NCBI GenBank assembly: GCA_030538335.1
Contig: JAUNUE010000105.1
Span: forward strand, 1 to 6,508
Direction: 5' to 3'
Length of the DNA stretch: 6,508 nt
From: Allobrachymonas sp.
Lineage (GTDB): Bacteria; Pseudomonadota; Gammaproteobacteria; Burkholderiales; Burkholderiaceae_C
Shown here: positions 1 through 6,346 of the stretch, piece after piece
Position numbering within the stretch: the first letter of the stretch is position 1
How the letters are laid out: each line of letters begins with the position of its first letter
Position numbers and translations under genes: made by a program
Notes under the pieces: generated by a model
Told to the model about the DNA's origin: nothing
Database searches by the model: none
The model's input: only the letters and a program-made list of their open reading frames with translations

Positions 1-666
1 CCCACCATCTACCAGCGCTGCATGGAACTGGGCATCGATATCGCCAAAGAGCCGATTCCCGTGGTGCCCGCCGCGCACTACACCTGCGGCGGCATCGTGG
101 TCGACCTGAACGCCAAAACCGACCTGCACGGCGTGTATGCGGTGGGCGAAACCGCGTATACCGGTCTGCATGGCGCGAATCGACTGGCGAGCAACTCTTT
201 GTTGGAGTGTGTGGTGTTTGGCAAGAGCTGCGCACAGGCCATTCTGGCCGAGGTGCCCGTGGCTTGCCCACCCTTGCCGGAATGGGACGAAAGCCAGGTT
301 GAAATCCCCGATGAACTGGTGGTGGTGGCGCACAACTGGGACGAGTTGCGCCTCTTGATGTGGAACTACGTGGGCATTGTGCGCACCATCCGCCGACTGG
401 AGCGGGCGCAGAACCGCATCGCCTTGCTCAAGGCCGAGATCGACGACTACTACGCCAACTTTCGCGTCAACCGCGACCTGCTGGAGCTGCGCAATATTGT
501 GGATTGTGCCGACTTGGTGGTGCGCAGTGCGCTCAGCCGCCACGAAAGCCGTGGTTTGCACTACGTGCGCGACTATCCCGAACCGCTGCCCGCCAGCTTC
601 CCGACCATCCTGTTCAAGAAAATAGGCAAGCGCAACGGTAAAAAGTCGGGTCGCAAATACAAATAA
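1..666 (+). CDS. nadB: L-aspartate oxidase NadB, C-terminal part (5' end outside window)
   Basis: NadB is the FAD-dependent enzyme that oxidises L-aspartate to iminoaspartate, the first step of de novo NAD synthesis in the cytoplasm. The reading frame is open from base 1, so the visible 221 residues are the tail of a longer protein. The block starting HYTCGG (visible residues 26-31) and the block GLHGANRLASNSLLE (from about residue 55) are the flavin/substrate signature of the family. The His at residue 26 and the Arg at residue 61 are 35 residues apart, the same spacing as the active-site His351 and Arg386 of E. coli NadB. The rest is the helical C-terminal domain, with a RTIRRLERAQNR stretch and an ESRGLHYVRDYP motif typical of the succinate dehydrogenase/NadB flavoprotein family. 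The extreme C-terminus is very basic (KIGKRNGKKSGRKYK). A LysE-type exporter follows after 11 bases. The other two NAD-pathway genes, nadA and nadC, lie nearby on the opposite strand. Confidence 0.95.
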   Translation, partial: PTIYQRCMELGIDIAKEPIPVVPAAHYTCGGIVVDLNAKTDLHGVYAVGETAYTGLHGANRLASNSLLECVVFGKSCAQAILAEVPVACPPLPEWDESQVEIPDELVVVAHNWDELRLLMWNYVGIVRTIRRLERAQNRIALLKAEIDDYYANFRVNRDLLELRNIVDCADLVVRSALSRHESRGLHYVRDYPEPLPASFPTILFKKIGKRNGKKSGRKYK

Positions 667-677
667 CGCGCCTGTCC

Positions 678-1337
678 ATGCCCAGCCTGTACACCGCCCT
701 GAGCTTTTTGGGCACCGCATTTTTGCTGGCCCTGTCGCCGGGGCCTGACAACCTGTTTGTCATCACCCTGTCGGCGCTACGGGGTGTCAAGTCGGGGTTG
801 TGGATGGTGCTTGGCCTGTGCTCCGGCCTGGTGGTGCATACGCTGGCCGTGGCGCTGGGCGTGGGCGCGCTGCTTGCCACGTCTGTTGTCGCGTTTACCG
901 TGCTCAAGGTAATCGGCGCTTTGTATCTGCTGTACCTGGCTTGGGGCGCCTGGCGGGCATCACCAGCCACTGCAGATACAGCACCCACCGTGCCAGCACT
1001 TACGCCCTTGCAGGCCTGGCGGCGCGGCGTCTTCATGAACCTGACCAATCCCAAGGTGCTGGTGTTTTTTCTGGCCCTGTTCCCGAGTTTCATCTATCCC
1101 GAGCGGGGCAGCGCCTTTACGCAAACCCTGTGCCTGGGCGCGCTGTTCATGTTCGCGACATGGATCACTTTTTCAGCACTGGCTTTGTTGGCAGGCAGCA
1201 TTGGCCAGCAATTGCAACGCTCCGCCAGCGCGCAACGCTGGCTCAACCGCAGTGCGAGCGTGGTGTTTGTGGGATTGGCGTTGAAGTTGCTGCTGCCCGA
1301 CGCCGTGTGGAAGCGCGTTTTGAATCTCTTTGGTTAA
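678..1337 (+). CDS. LysE/RhtB-family amino-acid exporter
   Basis: Predicted inner-membrane exporter of the LysE/RhtB (threonine/homoserine/lysine efflux) family, 219 residues, the usual length. The N-terminal helix carries the family motif LALSPGPDNLFVI (about residues 17-29). Later come GLCSGLVVHTLAVALGVGALL (about 46-66), a helix at 74-92, and a loop leading to RRGVFMNLTNPKVLVFF (about 115-131), which is the second family signature. Further hydrophobic helices lie at about 147-172 and 191-210, giving the expected five to six membrane spans. The ATG at 678 is chosen because the protein then begins exactly as family members do. No convincing Shine-Dalgarno sequence precedes it. The gap to the nadB stop is only 11 bases, so cotranscription and translational coupling with nadB are likely. 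The substrate cannot be read from sequence; export of an amino acid or a related compound is the family-level expectation. Confidence 0.9.
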   Translation: MPSLYTALSFLGTAFLLALSPGPDNLFVITLSALRGVKSGLWMVLGLCSGLVVHTLAVALGVGALLATSVVAFTVLKVIGALYLLYLAWGAWRASPATADTAPTVPALTPLQAWRRGVFMNLTNPKVLVFFLALFPSFIYPERGSAFTQTLCLGALFMFATWITFSALALLAGSIGQQLQRSASAQRWLNRSASVVFVGLALKLLLPDAVWKRVLNLFG

Positions 1338-1372
1338 CGATGCAATTCCGTTGAAAATTTATACCAAGCGCA

Positions 1373-1403
1373 TCTCGTGGCGAGAAACTCACTTTGTTTT
1401 TTT
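1373..1403 (+). terminator. possible weak terminator after the nadB-lysE unit
   Basis: Between the converging lysE and TPR genes, a 5-bp stem (TCTCG / CGAGA, loop TGG, 1373-1385) is followed after 11 bases by seven T (1397-1403). The stem is short and too far from the T run for a textbook intrinsic terminator, so this is only a candidate. The rest of 1338-1416 shows nothing else that I can name. Confidence 0.25.
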
Positions 1404-1416
1404 GCAGAGGCGAGGA

Positions 1417-2400
1417 TTACGGGGCAACTAAACTACGTAAGGTTTCCAGATAGGTTTGCGTAAAGTTGCTATCGGCACCGTATAGCTCGGTAGCTTCATC
1501 CACGCAGAACTGCATGGATAGCTTGGCTTCTTCGAGGCGATTGTTTTCTTTTAAATTTGTTGCGATCAGGCAGATATCCTGTAAAAAAAATTCACGATCC
1601 AGCCGTTTGGCAGCTGTTGTTGCATGCTGTTGCGCTATATCTGCCTGACTCTTGAGACCTTGGATGGTGTACAAATCGGCTATCTGTTGCAAGATTTTGA
1701 CTCTTGTTTGTTCGTCAATAAAAGACTTGTATTTTTGCTTCTCCAGAATAGCCATTGCTTTTTTCAAATGCGTTTCTGCTTTTGGATAATTGCGTAAAGC
1801 CTGTTCTACTTGACCAAGCAAAAGTAAATCTTCTGCTGTGGCTTGGCGTAAATCTTTTTCATACACGCTGGAATAGGCTGTTTCGCTTGCCAGTAAAAAT
1901 TTATGCTGGGCAAGATAGGTTTCTGCAAGTCTGGCTTTGGTATAGCGTATTTCAAAAGAATCCTCTGCTTTTTCGCGCCGGTAAGCTTGCAACTGTAGCA
2001 ACAGATTTTTTTCTGCTTTTTCCCAAATATTCTGTTCCATATACAAGCGCGTCAGATTGGTCAGAATTGCTGCTGAATGATGGCCTGTTTGATTTTTTTC
2101 GTTTTGATCGGCTTTTAGAAAAACCTGCTCGGCTTCTCTATATTGGCGGTTTGCGAGGAGCATTTTTCCCAACAACACCAATCGTAACCCTTCTAGTTCC
2201 TGGCTGTCTTGCTCAAGAGTGTGAGGAAATGTGGAGGATCGCAGTTCAACAATAGATTGTTGGCGAGAGGTGTTCGCGCGCATTTCATGGTCTTTTTTCA
2301 AGGCAAGTATGGCTTTGGGAGGTGAGTATTCAGCATACGCAAATGATCCAAACCAAAAATGGACAATGGCTCCAACCATGAAAACAGCAATTTTTTTCAA
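1417..2400 (-). CDS. exported TPR-repeat protein, function unknown
   Basis: I do not recognise this as a named family. The 327-residue product starts with a signal peptide: Lys2-Lys3, a hydrophobic stretch at 5-20, and a likely signal peptidase I cut after AYA at residues 21-23. The mature part is a chain of about five or six helical pairs that look like tetratricopeptide repeats, roughly 70-98, 107-141, 150-180, 186-220, 230-265 and 268-303. The C-terminal ELYGADSNFTQTYLETL resembles the end of kinesin-light-chain-type TPR units. TPRs usually mediate protein-protein contact, so a periplasmic scaffold role is plausible but inferred. The mature chain has two cysteines (277 and 299). The start is a TTG at 2400 with a strong upstream ribosome site; the next in-frame ATG (2379) would remove the lysines of the signal peptide. 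The gene follows nadC by 36 bases on the same strand. It is clearly more A+T-rich than its neighbours (23 G+C of 60 in 1741-1800, against 38 of 60 in 5221-5280), which suggests later acquisition. Confidence 0.75.
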   Translation of the reverse strand: MKKIAVFMVGAIVHFWFGSFAYAEYSPPKAILALKKDHEMRANTSRQQSIVELRSSTFPHTLEQDSQELEGLRLVLLGKMLLANRQYREAEQVFLKADQNEKNQTGHHSAAILTNLTRLYMEQNIWEKAEKNLLLQLQAYRREKAEDSFEIRYTKARLAETYLAQHKFLLASETAYSSVYEKDLRQATAEDLLLLGQVEQALRNYPKAETHLKKAMAILEKQKYKSFIDEQTRVKILQQIADLYTIQGLKSQADIAQQHATTAAKRLDREFFLQDICLIATNLKENNRLEEAKLSMQFCVDEATELYGADSNFTQTYLETLRSLVAP

Positions 2401-2405
2401 CTTGT

Positions 2406-2411
2406 CTCCTC
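2406..2411 (-). promoter_or_regulatory. ribosome binding site that decides the TTG start of the TPR gene
   Basis: On the minus strand GAGGAG lies 5 bases before the TTG at 2400. It is the best Shine-Dalgarno match next to any candidate start of this gene. There is no ATG or GTG in frame between the nadC stop and this TTG, which supports the non-ATG start. Confidence 0.7.
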
Positions 2412-2436
2412 TTCCGTACTCCTGTTGAATGGCGGC

Positions 2437-3291
2437 TTACGCCATGATGCGCAGCGAATAATCGACGGCCACCACATCCTTGGTCAGCTTGCCAATCGAA
2501 ATACGGTCTACGCCAGTGGTTGCCAGTTCGCGGATGGTGTGAATATCCACGCCGCCTGATGCTTCGAGCAAGGCGCGCCCCGCAGTCAGGCGCACGGCTT
2601 CGCGCATCGCTTCGGGTGTGAAGTTGTCGAGCAACACGCTTTGTGCACCGGCATCGAGTGCTTGCTGCAATTGGGTCAGGTTTTCCACTTCGATCTGGAT
2701 ATCGACCCCGGCGTTCAACTCGCGCGCATGGGCCAAGGCTTGCGTGATACCCCCTGCAGCGGCGATATGGTTTTCCTTGATGAGGATGCCGTGCCACAGG
2801 GCCATGCGCTGGTTCTGTCCGCCGCCTACGCGCACGGCATATTTCTGCGCTTGCCGCAGGCCAGGAATGGTCTTGCGCGTATCGAGCACCGCGCACGCTT
2901 TGGTGGATGCGCCTGCAATGGCGTCCACATACTTGTGCGTGAGGGTGGCGGTGCCGCTGAGCAATTGCAAAAAGTTCAGTGCACAACGCTCCGCAGTAAA
3001 AATCGAGCGCGCTTCGCCACGGATATGACACACCTCCGTGTTTGCTTGCATCAGCGCGCCTTCGTCGTAGTGCCATTGCACGTCAAGCAAGGGGTCCACG
3101 CTTTGCATGCACCCATCAAACCAGTCGCGTCCGCACAGCACGGCCTGCTCGCGCACCAGCACGCGGGCGGTTACGGGCTTGGGGACGGGCACCAGCAGCC
3201 CCGTCCAGTCGCGGATGCCGATGTCTTCCATCAGCGCATCGCGGATGTTGCGCGCGCGGGCCTGTTCCAGGGTTTCGTTGGATTCGAACAT
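2437..3291 (-). CDS. nadC: nicotinate-nucleotide pyrophosphorylase (quinolinate phosphoribosyltransferase)
   Basis: NadC converts quinolinate and PRPP to nicotinate mononucleotide, CO2 and pyrophosphate, the third step of de novo NAD synthesis. The product is 284 residues, full length for the family. Visible signatures in order are RGEARSIFTAERCALNFLQLL (from residue 91, shown without its last residues), DTRKT (137-141), GGGQNQR (156-162), LIKENH (170-175), EVEN (201-204), LLDNF (220-224), EASGGV (243-248) and DRISIGKLT (262-270). Together these are the phosphate- and substrate-binding elements of the alpha/beta barrel. The position that is often His in GGGxxHR is Gln here, which I believe is common in betaproteobacteria. 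The gene starts 8 bases after the nadA stop, with only a weak Shine-Dalgarno (GAAAG). Translation is therefore probably coupled to nadA in one transcript. Confidence 0.96.
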   Translation of the reverse strand: MFESNETLEQARARNIRDALMEDIGIRDWTGLLVPVPKPVTARVLVREQAVLCGRDWFDGCMQSVDPLLDVQWHYDEGALMQANTEVCHIRGEARSIFTAERCALNFLQLLSGTATLTHKYVDAIAGASTKACAVLDTRKTIPGLRQAQKYAVRVGGGQNQRMALWHGILIKENHIAAAGGITQALAHARELNAGVDIQIEVENLTQLQQALDAGAQSVLLDNFTPEAMREAVRLTAGRALLEASGGVDIHTIRELATTGVDRISIGKLTKDVVAVDYSLRIMA

Positions 3292-3299
3292 GGCGGCTT

Positions 3300-4436
3300 T
3301 CAGGCGGCGCCGATACCGGGGGTGAACCCTGCCAAGCGTCCACCGTCTTTGACGACCAGCGCTTGCGGGTGCTGCGCCACAAAGTCGAGCATGCGCGTGA
3401 TGCAGCCTTGCGCCTTGCGGCTGGTTTCAGCATCCACATGAATGGCATTGTGGCCGTGCTCCAGGCAATCAACCACGCCTTGCAGCGCATTCATCGCCAT
3501 CCACGGGCAATGCGCGCAGCTTTTGCAGGCGGCGCTGTCGCCAGCAGTGGGCGCCTCAATCAGCGTTTTGCCCGGCGCCAATTGGCGCATGCGGTGCATG
3601 ATGCCCTTGTCAGTGGCCACGATGAAGGTATCGCCTTCATCGCCTTCGATCACGGCTTTAAGCAGCCGCGAGGTGGAGCCGACGATATCGGCCTGTTGCA
3701 CCACACTCGTCGGTGATTCGGGGTGTACCAGCACTTTTGCGTTGGGGTGTTCCTTGCGCAGCAGATCGAGTTCCACTCCCTTGAATTCATCGTGCACGAT
3801 GCACGCGCCTTGCCACAGCAGCATGTCGGCACCGGTCTGTTGCTGGATGTAGTTGCCCAGATGTTTGTCGGGTGCCCAGAGGATTTTTTTGCCCTGGTCT
3901 TTCAGATGGTTGACGATGGCCAAGGCGCAAGAACTCGTCACCATCCAGTCGGCACGCGCTTTTACGGCGGCGCTGGTGTTGGCATAGACCACCACGGTGC
4001 GATCAGGATGGGCATCGCAAAACGCGGCAAATTCGTCGGGCGGGCAACCCAGATCGAGCGAGCAGGTAGCGTCCAGATCGGGCATCAGCACGGTTTTTTC
4101 AGGACTCAGGATTTTGGCGGTCTCGCCCATGAAACGCACGCCTGCCACCACCAGCGTTTGGGCTTCGTGGTCGCGGCCAAAGCGCGCCATCTCCAGCGAA
4201 TCAGATACACAACCGCCCGTGGCCAGCGCCAGATCCTGCAGGTCGCCATCTACGTAGTAATGCGCCACCAGCACGGCCCCTTTGGCCTTGAGCAGCTCGG
4301 CACAGCGTTGCATCAGCGCTTCGCGTTCGGGCTTGCTCAAGGCTGGCGGCACCTTGGCCCAGGCGTTGGCGGTACAGGTGGTGCCGCTGGCATCCTGTAC
4401 AGAAAATTCGTAGCTTTTGCTGGCAACGGTGGACAT
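3300..4436 (-). CDS. nadA: quinolinate synthase
   Basis: NadA condenses iminoaspartate with dihydroxyacetone phosphate to form quinolinate, using an oxygen-sensitive [4Fe-4S] cluster. The protein has 378 residues, somewhat longer than the 347 of E. coli because of an N-terminal extension. The three cluster ligands known from E. coli (Cys113, Cys200, Cys297) match Cys125 in ATCSLDLGCP, Cys212 in WQGACIVHDEF and Cys310, the last of the CxxCxxC group at 304-310 before PWMAMN. Other conserved blocks are VAHYYVDGDLQDLA near residue 57, VVAGVRFMGETAKIL near 96, YANTSAAVKA near 151 and VHPESP near 237. The ATG at 4436 is preceded by GAGG with 7 bases spacing. It is the first gene of a leftward nadA-nadC cluster and faces away from selU, sharing the 229-base region 4437-4665 with it. 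Confidence 0.97.
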   Translation of the reverse strand: MSTVASKSYEFSVQDASGTTCTANAWAKVPPALSKPEREALMQRCAELLKAKGAVLVAHYYVDGDLQDLALATGGCVSDSLEMARFGRDHEAQTLVVAGVRFMGETAKILSPEKTVLMPDLDATCSLDLGCPPDEFAAFCDAHPDRTVVVYANTSAAVKARADWMVTSSCALAIVNHLKDQGKKILWAPDKHLGNYIQQQTGADMLLWQGACIVHDEFKGVELDLLRKEHPNAKVLVHPESPTSVVQQADIVGSTSRLLKAVIEGDEGDTFIVATDKGIMHRMRQLAPGKTLIEAPTAGDSAACKSCAHCPWMAMNALQGVVDCLEHGHNAIHVDAETSRKAQGCITRMLDFVAQHPQALVVKDGGRLAGFTPGIGAA

Positions 4437-4443
4437 CTGAAAA

Positions 4444-4447
4444 CCTC
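4444..4447 (-). promoter_or_regulatory. ribosome binding site of nadA
   Basis: GAGG on the minus strand stands 7 bases ahead of the nadA ATG at 4436 and supports that start over later in-frame codons. Confidence 0.6.
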
Positions 4448-4476
4448 AACAGAAGAATGGAACCATGTTTGCTGCT

Positions 4477-4494
4477 TGCGTTGGGCGCAACGCA
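4477..4494. repeat. inverted repeat in the nadA leader
   Basis: Perfect 7-bp arms TGCGTTG and CAACGCA surround a 4-base spacer. The repeat lies 41-58 bases upstream of the nadA start. It could be an operator or, if transcribed, an RNA hairpin in the nadA leader. It shares a GTTG...CAAC core with the repeat at 4561-4580. Confidence 0.6.
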
Positions 4495-4540
4495 TCTGCC
4501 ATTGCCCGGCCTTTGGGGCTGGTCGCTGAAAGCCGCGCTC

Positions 4541-4546
4541 TACAAT
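4541..4546 (+). promoter_or_regulatory. candidate -10 element for selU
   Basis: TACAAT matches the sigma-70 -10 consensus at five of six positions, but no convincing -35 hexamer lies 16-18 bases upstream. If it is real, transcription would begin near 4553, leaving a leader of about 110 bases that contains the 4561-4580 palindrome. Confidence 0.3.
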
Positions 4547-4560
4547 GAACGACCCTTTCC

Positions 4561-4580
4561 CTTGTTGGCATGGCAACAAG
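4561..4580. repeat. 20-base near-palindrome between nadA and selU
   Basis: Seven-base arms CTTGTTG and CAACAAG surround a 6-base centre that is itself symmetric except for one G-G mismatch. The size and symmetry fit the binding site of a dimeric repressor, or a hairpin just downstream of the candidate selU promoter. No regulator is identified. Confidence 0.6.
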
Positions 4581-4665
4581 CAGTCTACCTGTTTTTGTCT
4601 TTTTATATTGCGTTGGCTTGAACAATGGTCTTGATGGAAGCTACCGCCTTGGTGGTTCAACAGCG

Positions 4666-5730
4666 ATGACAGCACATGCCCTGGTGCCTGTTGAATCGGC
4701 TGTGTCTGGTAGCTACGATGCGGTCATCGATACGCGCAGCCCGGCAGAGTTTGCCGAAGACCACGCGCCCGGCGCGATCAACTGCCCCGTGTTGAGCGAT
4801 GCCGAGCGCGCCGAAGTGGGCACGCTGTACAAGCAGGTCTCGCCGTTTGAAGCGCGCAAGCGCGGCGCGGTGCTGGTGGCGCGCAATATCGCCCGCCACA
4901 TTGAGGAGCAGTTTGCCGGCCACCCCAAAACCTGGAAACCGCTGGTGTATTGCTGGCGCGGCGGGCAGCGCAGCGGGGCGATGCAGATCATCCTGCGGCA
5001 AATCGGCTGGCAGGCCGACCGGCTGGAAGGCGGCTACAAAGCCTTCCGCCGCCATGTGCTGGCCGATACGGCACAGCGTGCGCCGCAATTGCATTGGCGC
5101 GTGCTGTGTGCGGCCACCGGCAGCGCCAAAACGCGTATTCTGCAGGCCATTGCTGCACAAGGCGGGCAGGTGCTGGATCTGGAAACGCTGGCGGCGCACA
5201 AAGGCTCGGTGCTCGGGCCGCTGCCCGGCCAGGATCAGCCGAGCCAGAAAGCTTTCGAGACCGCCATTTGGCATGCGCTCGCGCAGTTTGATCCGGCGCG
5301 CCCGGTGTATGTGGAGGCCGAAAGCCGCAAGATCGGGCAATTGCAAGTGCCGCAAGCGCTGATGGACGCCATGCGTGGCGGTGCCTGCATCGATCTGGAA
5401 GCATCGCCGTCCGTACGCGCTGAATTTCTGCTGCGCGACTATGCCTACCTGATGCAAGACCCGGCAAATTTGCTGACCAAGCTGCAACGCCTGAAAGAGC
5501 GCCAGGGCGGAGAAACAGTGGCGCATTGGCAAGCCCTGGTGCAGCAAGAACAATGGCCCATGCTGGTACAGGCCTTGCTCGAAAAACACTACGACCCGCT
5601 TTATCGCCAATCGCAGCACCAGAATTACCAGGGCACGCGCTTGTGCCCGCCCATGCAGGTGGCCGATTTGTCACCCGCCGGTATTGAAGCTGTGGCACGC
5701 TCTGTTCTGGCGTTGGAGCAAAGCGCTTGA
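4666..5730 (+). CDS. mnmH: tRNA 2-selenouridine synthase (SelU/MnmH)
   Basis: SelU/MnmH replaces sulfur by selenium in 2-thiouridine at the wobble position of certain tRNAs, via a geranylated intermediate, with selenophosphate as the donor. The 354-residue product has an N-terminal rhodanese domain: IDTRSPAEF near residue 21, then the catalytic cysteine Cys96 in YCWRGGQRSG, equivalent to Cys97 of E. coli. A P-loop-like ATPase-type domain follows, and the end carries LLEKHYDPLYR as in E. coli YbbB. The P-loop at residues 149-156 (bases 5110-5133) reads AATGSAKT, so both glycines of the GxxxxGK[ST] consensus are alanine while Lys and Thr are kept. The ATG at 4666 is preferred because it places the rhodanese motif at the usual distance. 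The frame is open back to an ATG at 4570, but that start would add 32 unrelated residues. The ribosome site is weak (GGTGG, 10 bases upstream). No selD or selA is visible, so the selenophosphate supply must lie elsewhere. Confidence 0.93.
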   Translation: MTAHALVPVESAVSGSYDAVIDTRSPAEFAEDHAPGAINCPVLSDAERAEVGTLYKQVSPFEARKRGAVLVARNIARHIEEQFAGHPKTWKPLVYCWRGGQRSGAMQIILRQIGWQADRLEGGYKAFRRHVLADTAQRAPQLHWRVLCAATGSAKTRILQAIAAQGGQVLDLETLAAHKGSVLGPLPGQDQPSQKAFETAIWHALAQFDPARPVYVEAESRKIGQLQVPQALMDAMRGGACIDLEASPSVRAEFLLRDYAYLMQDPANLLTKLQRLKERQGGETVAHWQALVQQEQWPMLVQALLEKHYDPLYRQSQHQNYQGTRLCPPMQVADLSPAGIEAVARSVLALEQSA

Positions 5731-5785
5731 TCCTGGCGCTTTGTGCGCATGCCACAACCAGTTACATGCCGATGGCATTTGTGCA

Positions 5786-5791
5786 GATAAT
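5786..5791 (+). promoter_or_regulatory. candidate -10 element for the small membrane-protein gene
   Basis: GATAAT lies 33 bases before the ATG at 5825 and resembles a sigma-70 -10 hexamer. The possible -35 (TTACAT at 5762-5767, spacing 18) is poor. This is only a suggestion that the gene has its own promoter after selU. Confidence 0.25.
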
Positions 5792-5812
5792 GAATAGCTG
5801 TATCACAGACAC

Positions 5813-5818
5813 AAGGAG
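5813..5818 (+). promoter_or_regulatory. strong ribosome binding site
   Basis: AAGGAG lies 6 bases before the ATG at 5825. It supports that ATG rather than the adjacent in-frame TTG at 5822. Confidence 0.8.
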
Positions 5819-5824
5819 AATTTG

Positions 5825-6322
5825 ATGCGTATCCGTACCCTGTTGATGTTGGTATTTTTTGTGCTGGTAGGGGCTTTTGTCGCCATGAACTGGGGCGAAC
5901 TTTCGCGCCAGACCACGCTGAACATGGGCTTTACCCAAACGCAAGGCCCGCTGGGCTTGGTCATGCTGGGCCTGTTGCTGTTGGCAACATTGGTGTTTGG
6001 TGCTTACGCCCTGGCGATACAGACCACTTCGCTGCTGGAAACACGCGAGCACACCAAGGAATTGAAAACCCAGCGCGACCTGGCCAGCAACGCCGAAACC
6101 AGCCGCTACACCGATTTGCGCACCATGATCGAGCGCATCGAAACCGACTCCAAAGACCGCGCTGCTGAATCACGGCAATTCATGCAGGAGCAGATGGCCG
6201 CCATGCAAAAAGAAGTTCGCGCCACGGTCGAGGCCAGCGGCAACACCCTGGCCGCGTATCTGGGCGAACTGGAAGACCGTCTGGAGCGGGGTGACAACCG
6301 CACCAACAATACACAGGCATGA
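5825..6322 (+). CDS. LapA/DUF1049-like inner-membrane protein with long charged tail
   Basis: The 165-residue product has two hydrophobic helices (about residues 5-21 and 43-65) with a short polar loop containing NWGELSRQTTLNMGF, followed by a hydrophilic, heptad-like helical tail (about 66-155) rich in Glu, Arg, Gln and Ala. The layout of a first helix, an N-W/N-x-(E/Q) region, a second helix and a cytoplasmic coiled coil resembles small LapA/YciS (DUF1049) proteins linked to lipopolysaccharide assembly. The match is by architecture only, and the tail is longer than in YciS. The likely topology is a hairpin in the inner membrane with the tail in the cytoplasm. It has the strongest ribosome site on the plus strand of the window. 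The isomerase-like gene follows after 24 bases, so the two may share a transcript. Function is unknown. Confidence 0.8.
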   Translation: MRIRTLLMLVFFVLVGAFVAMNWGELSRQTTLNMGFTQTQGPLGLVMLGLLLLATLVFGAYALAIQTTSLLETREHTKELKTQRDLASNAETSRYTDLRTMIERIETDSKDRAAESRQFMQEQMAAMQKEVRATVEASGNTLAAYLGELEDRLERGDNRTNNTQA

Positions 6323-6346
6323 CAGCCCACGACGCAAACCAGCGCC

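Larger units (their letters stand above)
4437..4665. promoter_or_regulatory. divergent control region between nadA and selU
   Basis: This 229-base stretch separates two genes read in opposite directions, so it should hold both promoters. It contains two inverted repeats (4477-4494 and 4561-4580), a 9-base direct repeat TTGCGTTGG (4476-4484 and 4608-4616) and a T-rich patch (4591-4609). No known riboswitch or named operator was recognised. The open frame continues upstream of selU into this region (ATG at 4570), but I treat it as noncoding because that ATG lacks a ribosome site and the added residues do not fit the SelU family. Confidence 0.6.

Noticed and set aside
1338..2436. Insertion-sequence ends or target-site duplications flanking the A+T-rich TPR gene
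   Set aside because: Only a trivial similarity (GTTGAA near 1350 and near 2424) was seen; there are no inverted terminal repeats and no transposase or integrase.
2330..3076. Open frame on the minus strand overlapping nadC and the start of the TPR gene
   Set aside because: It is an out-of-frame shadow of nadC with an Arg/His-rich, low-complexity product.
3723..4529. Long open frame on the plus strand opposite nadA
   Set aside because: It lies wholly or mostly antisense to nadA, whose conserved motifs are complete; the product is rich in His and Gly with no family resemblance.
4570..4665. Upstream ATG giving SelU a 32-residue N-terminal extension
   Set aside because: There is no Shine-Dalgarno before 4570, the codon sits in the centre of a palindrome, and family members begin close to the rhodanese motif, as the 4666 start does.
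4437..4665. NAD-sensing riboswitch in the nadA leader
   Set aside because: The leader hairpin at 4477-4494 is simple, and I see no conserved riboswitch core; such nadA riboswitches are known mainly from Acidobacteria.
4657..5619. Long open frame on the minus strand opposite selU
   Set aside because: It is antisense to a well-supported SelU gene, its product looks like a shadow of G+C-rich codons with no recognisable domain, and there is no separate promoter or ribosome site.
5741..5778. Small hairpins after selU (TTGTG/CACAA and ATGCC/GGCAT) as a terminator
   Set aside because: The stems are only 5 bp and no real T run follows, so I do not call a terminator.
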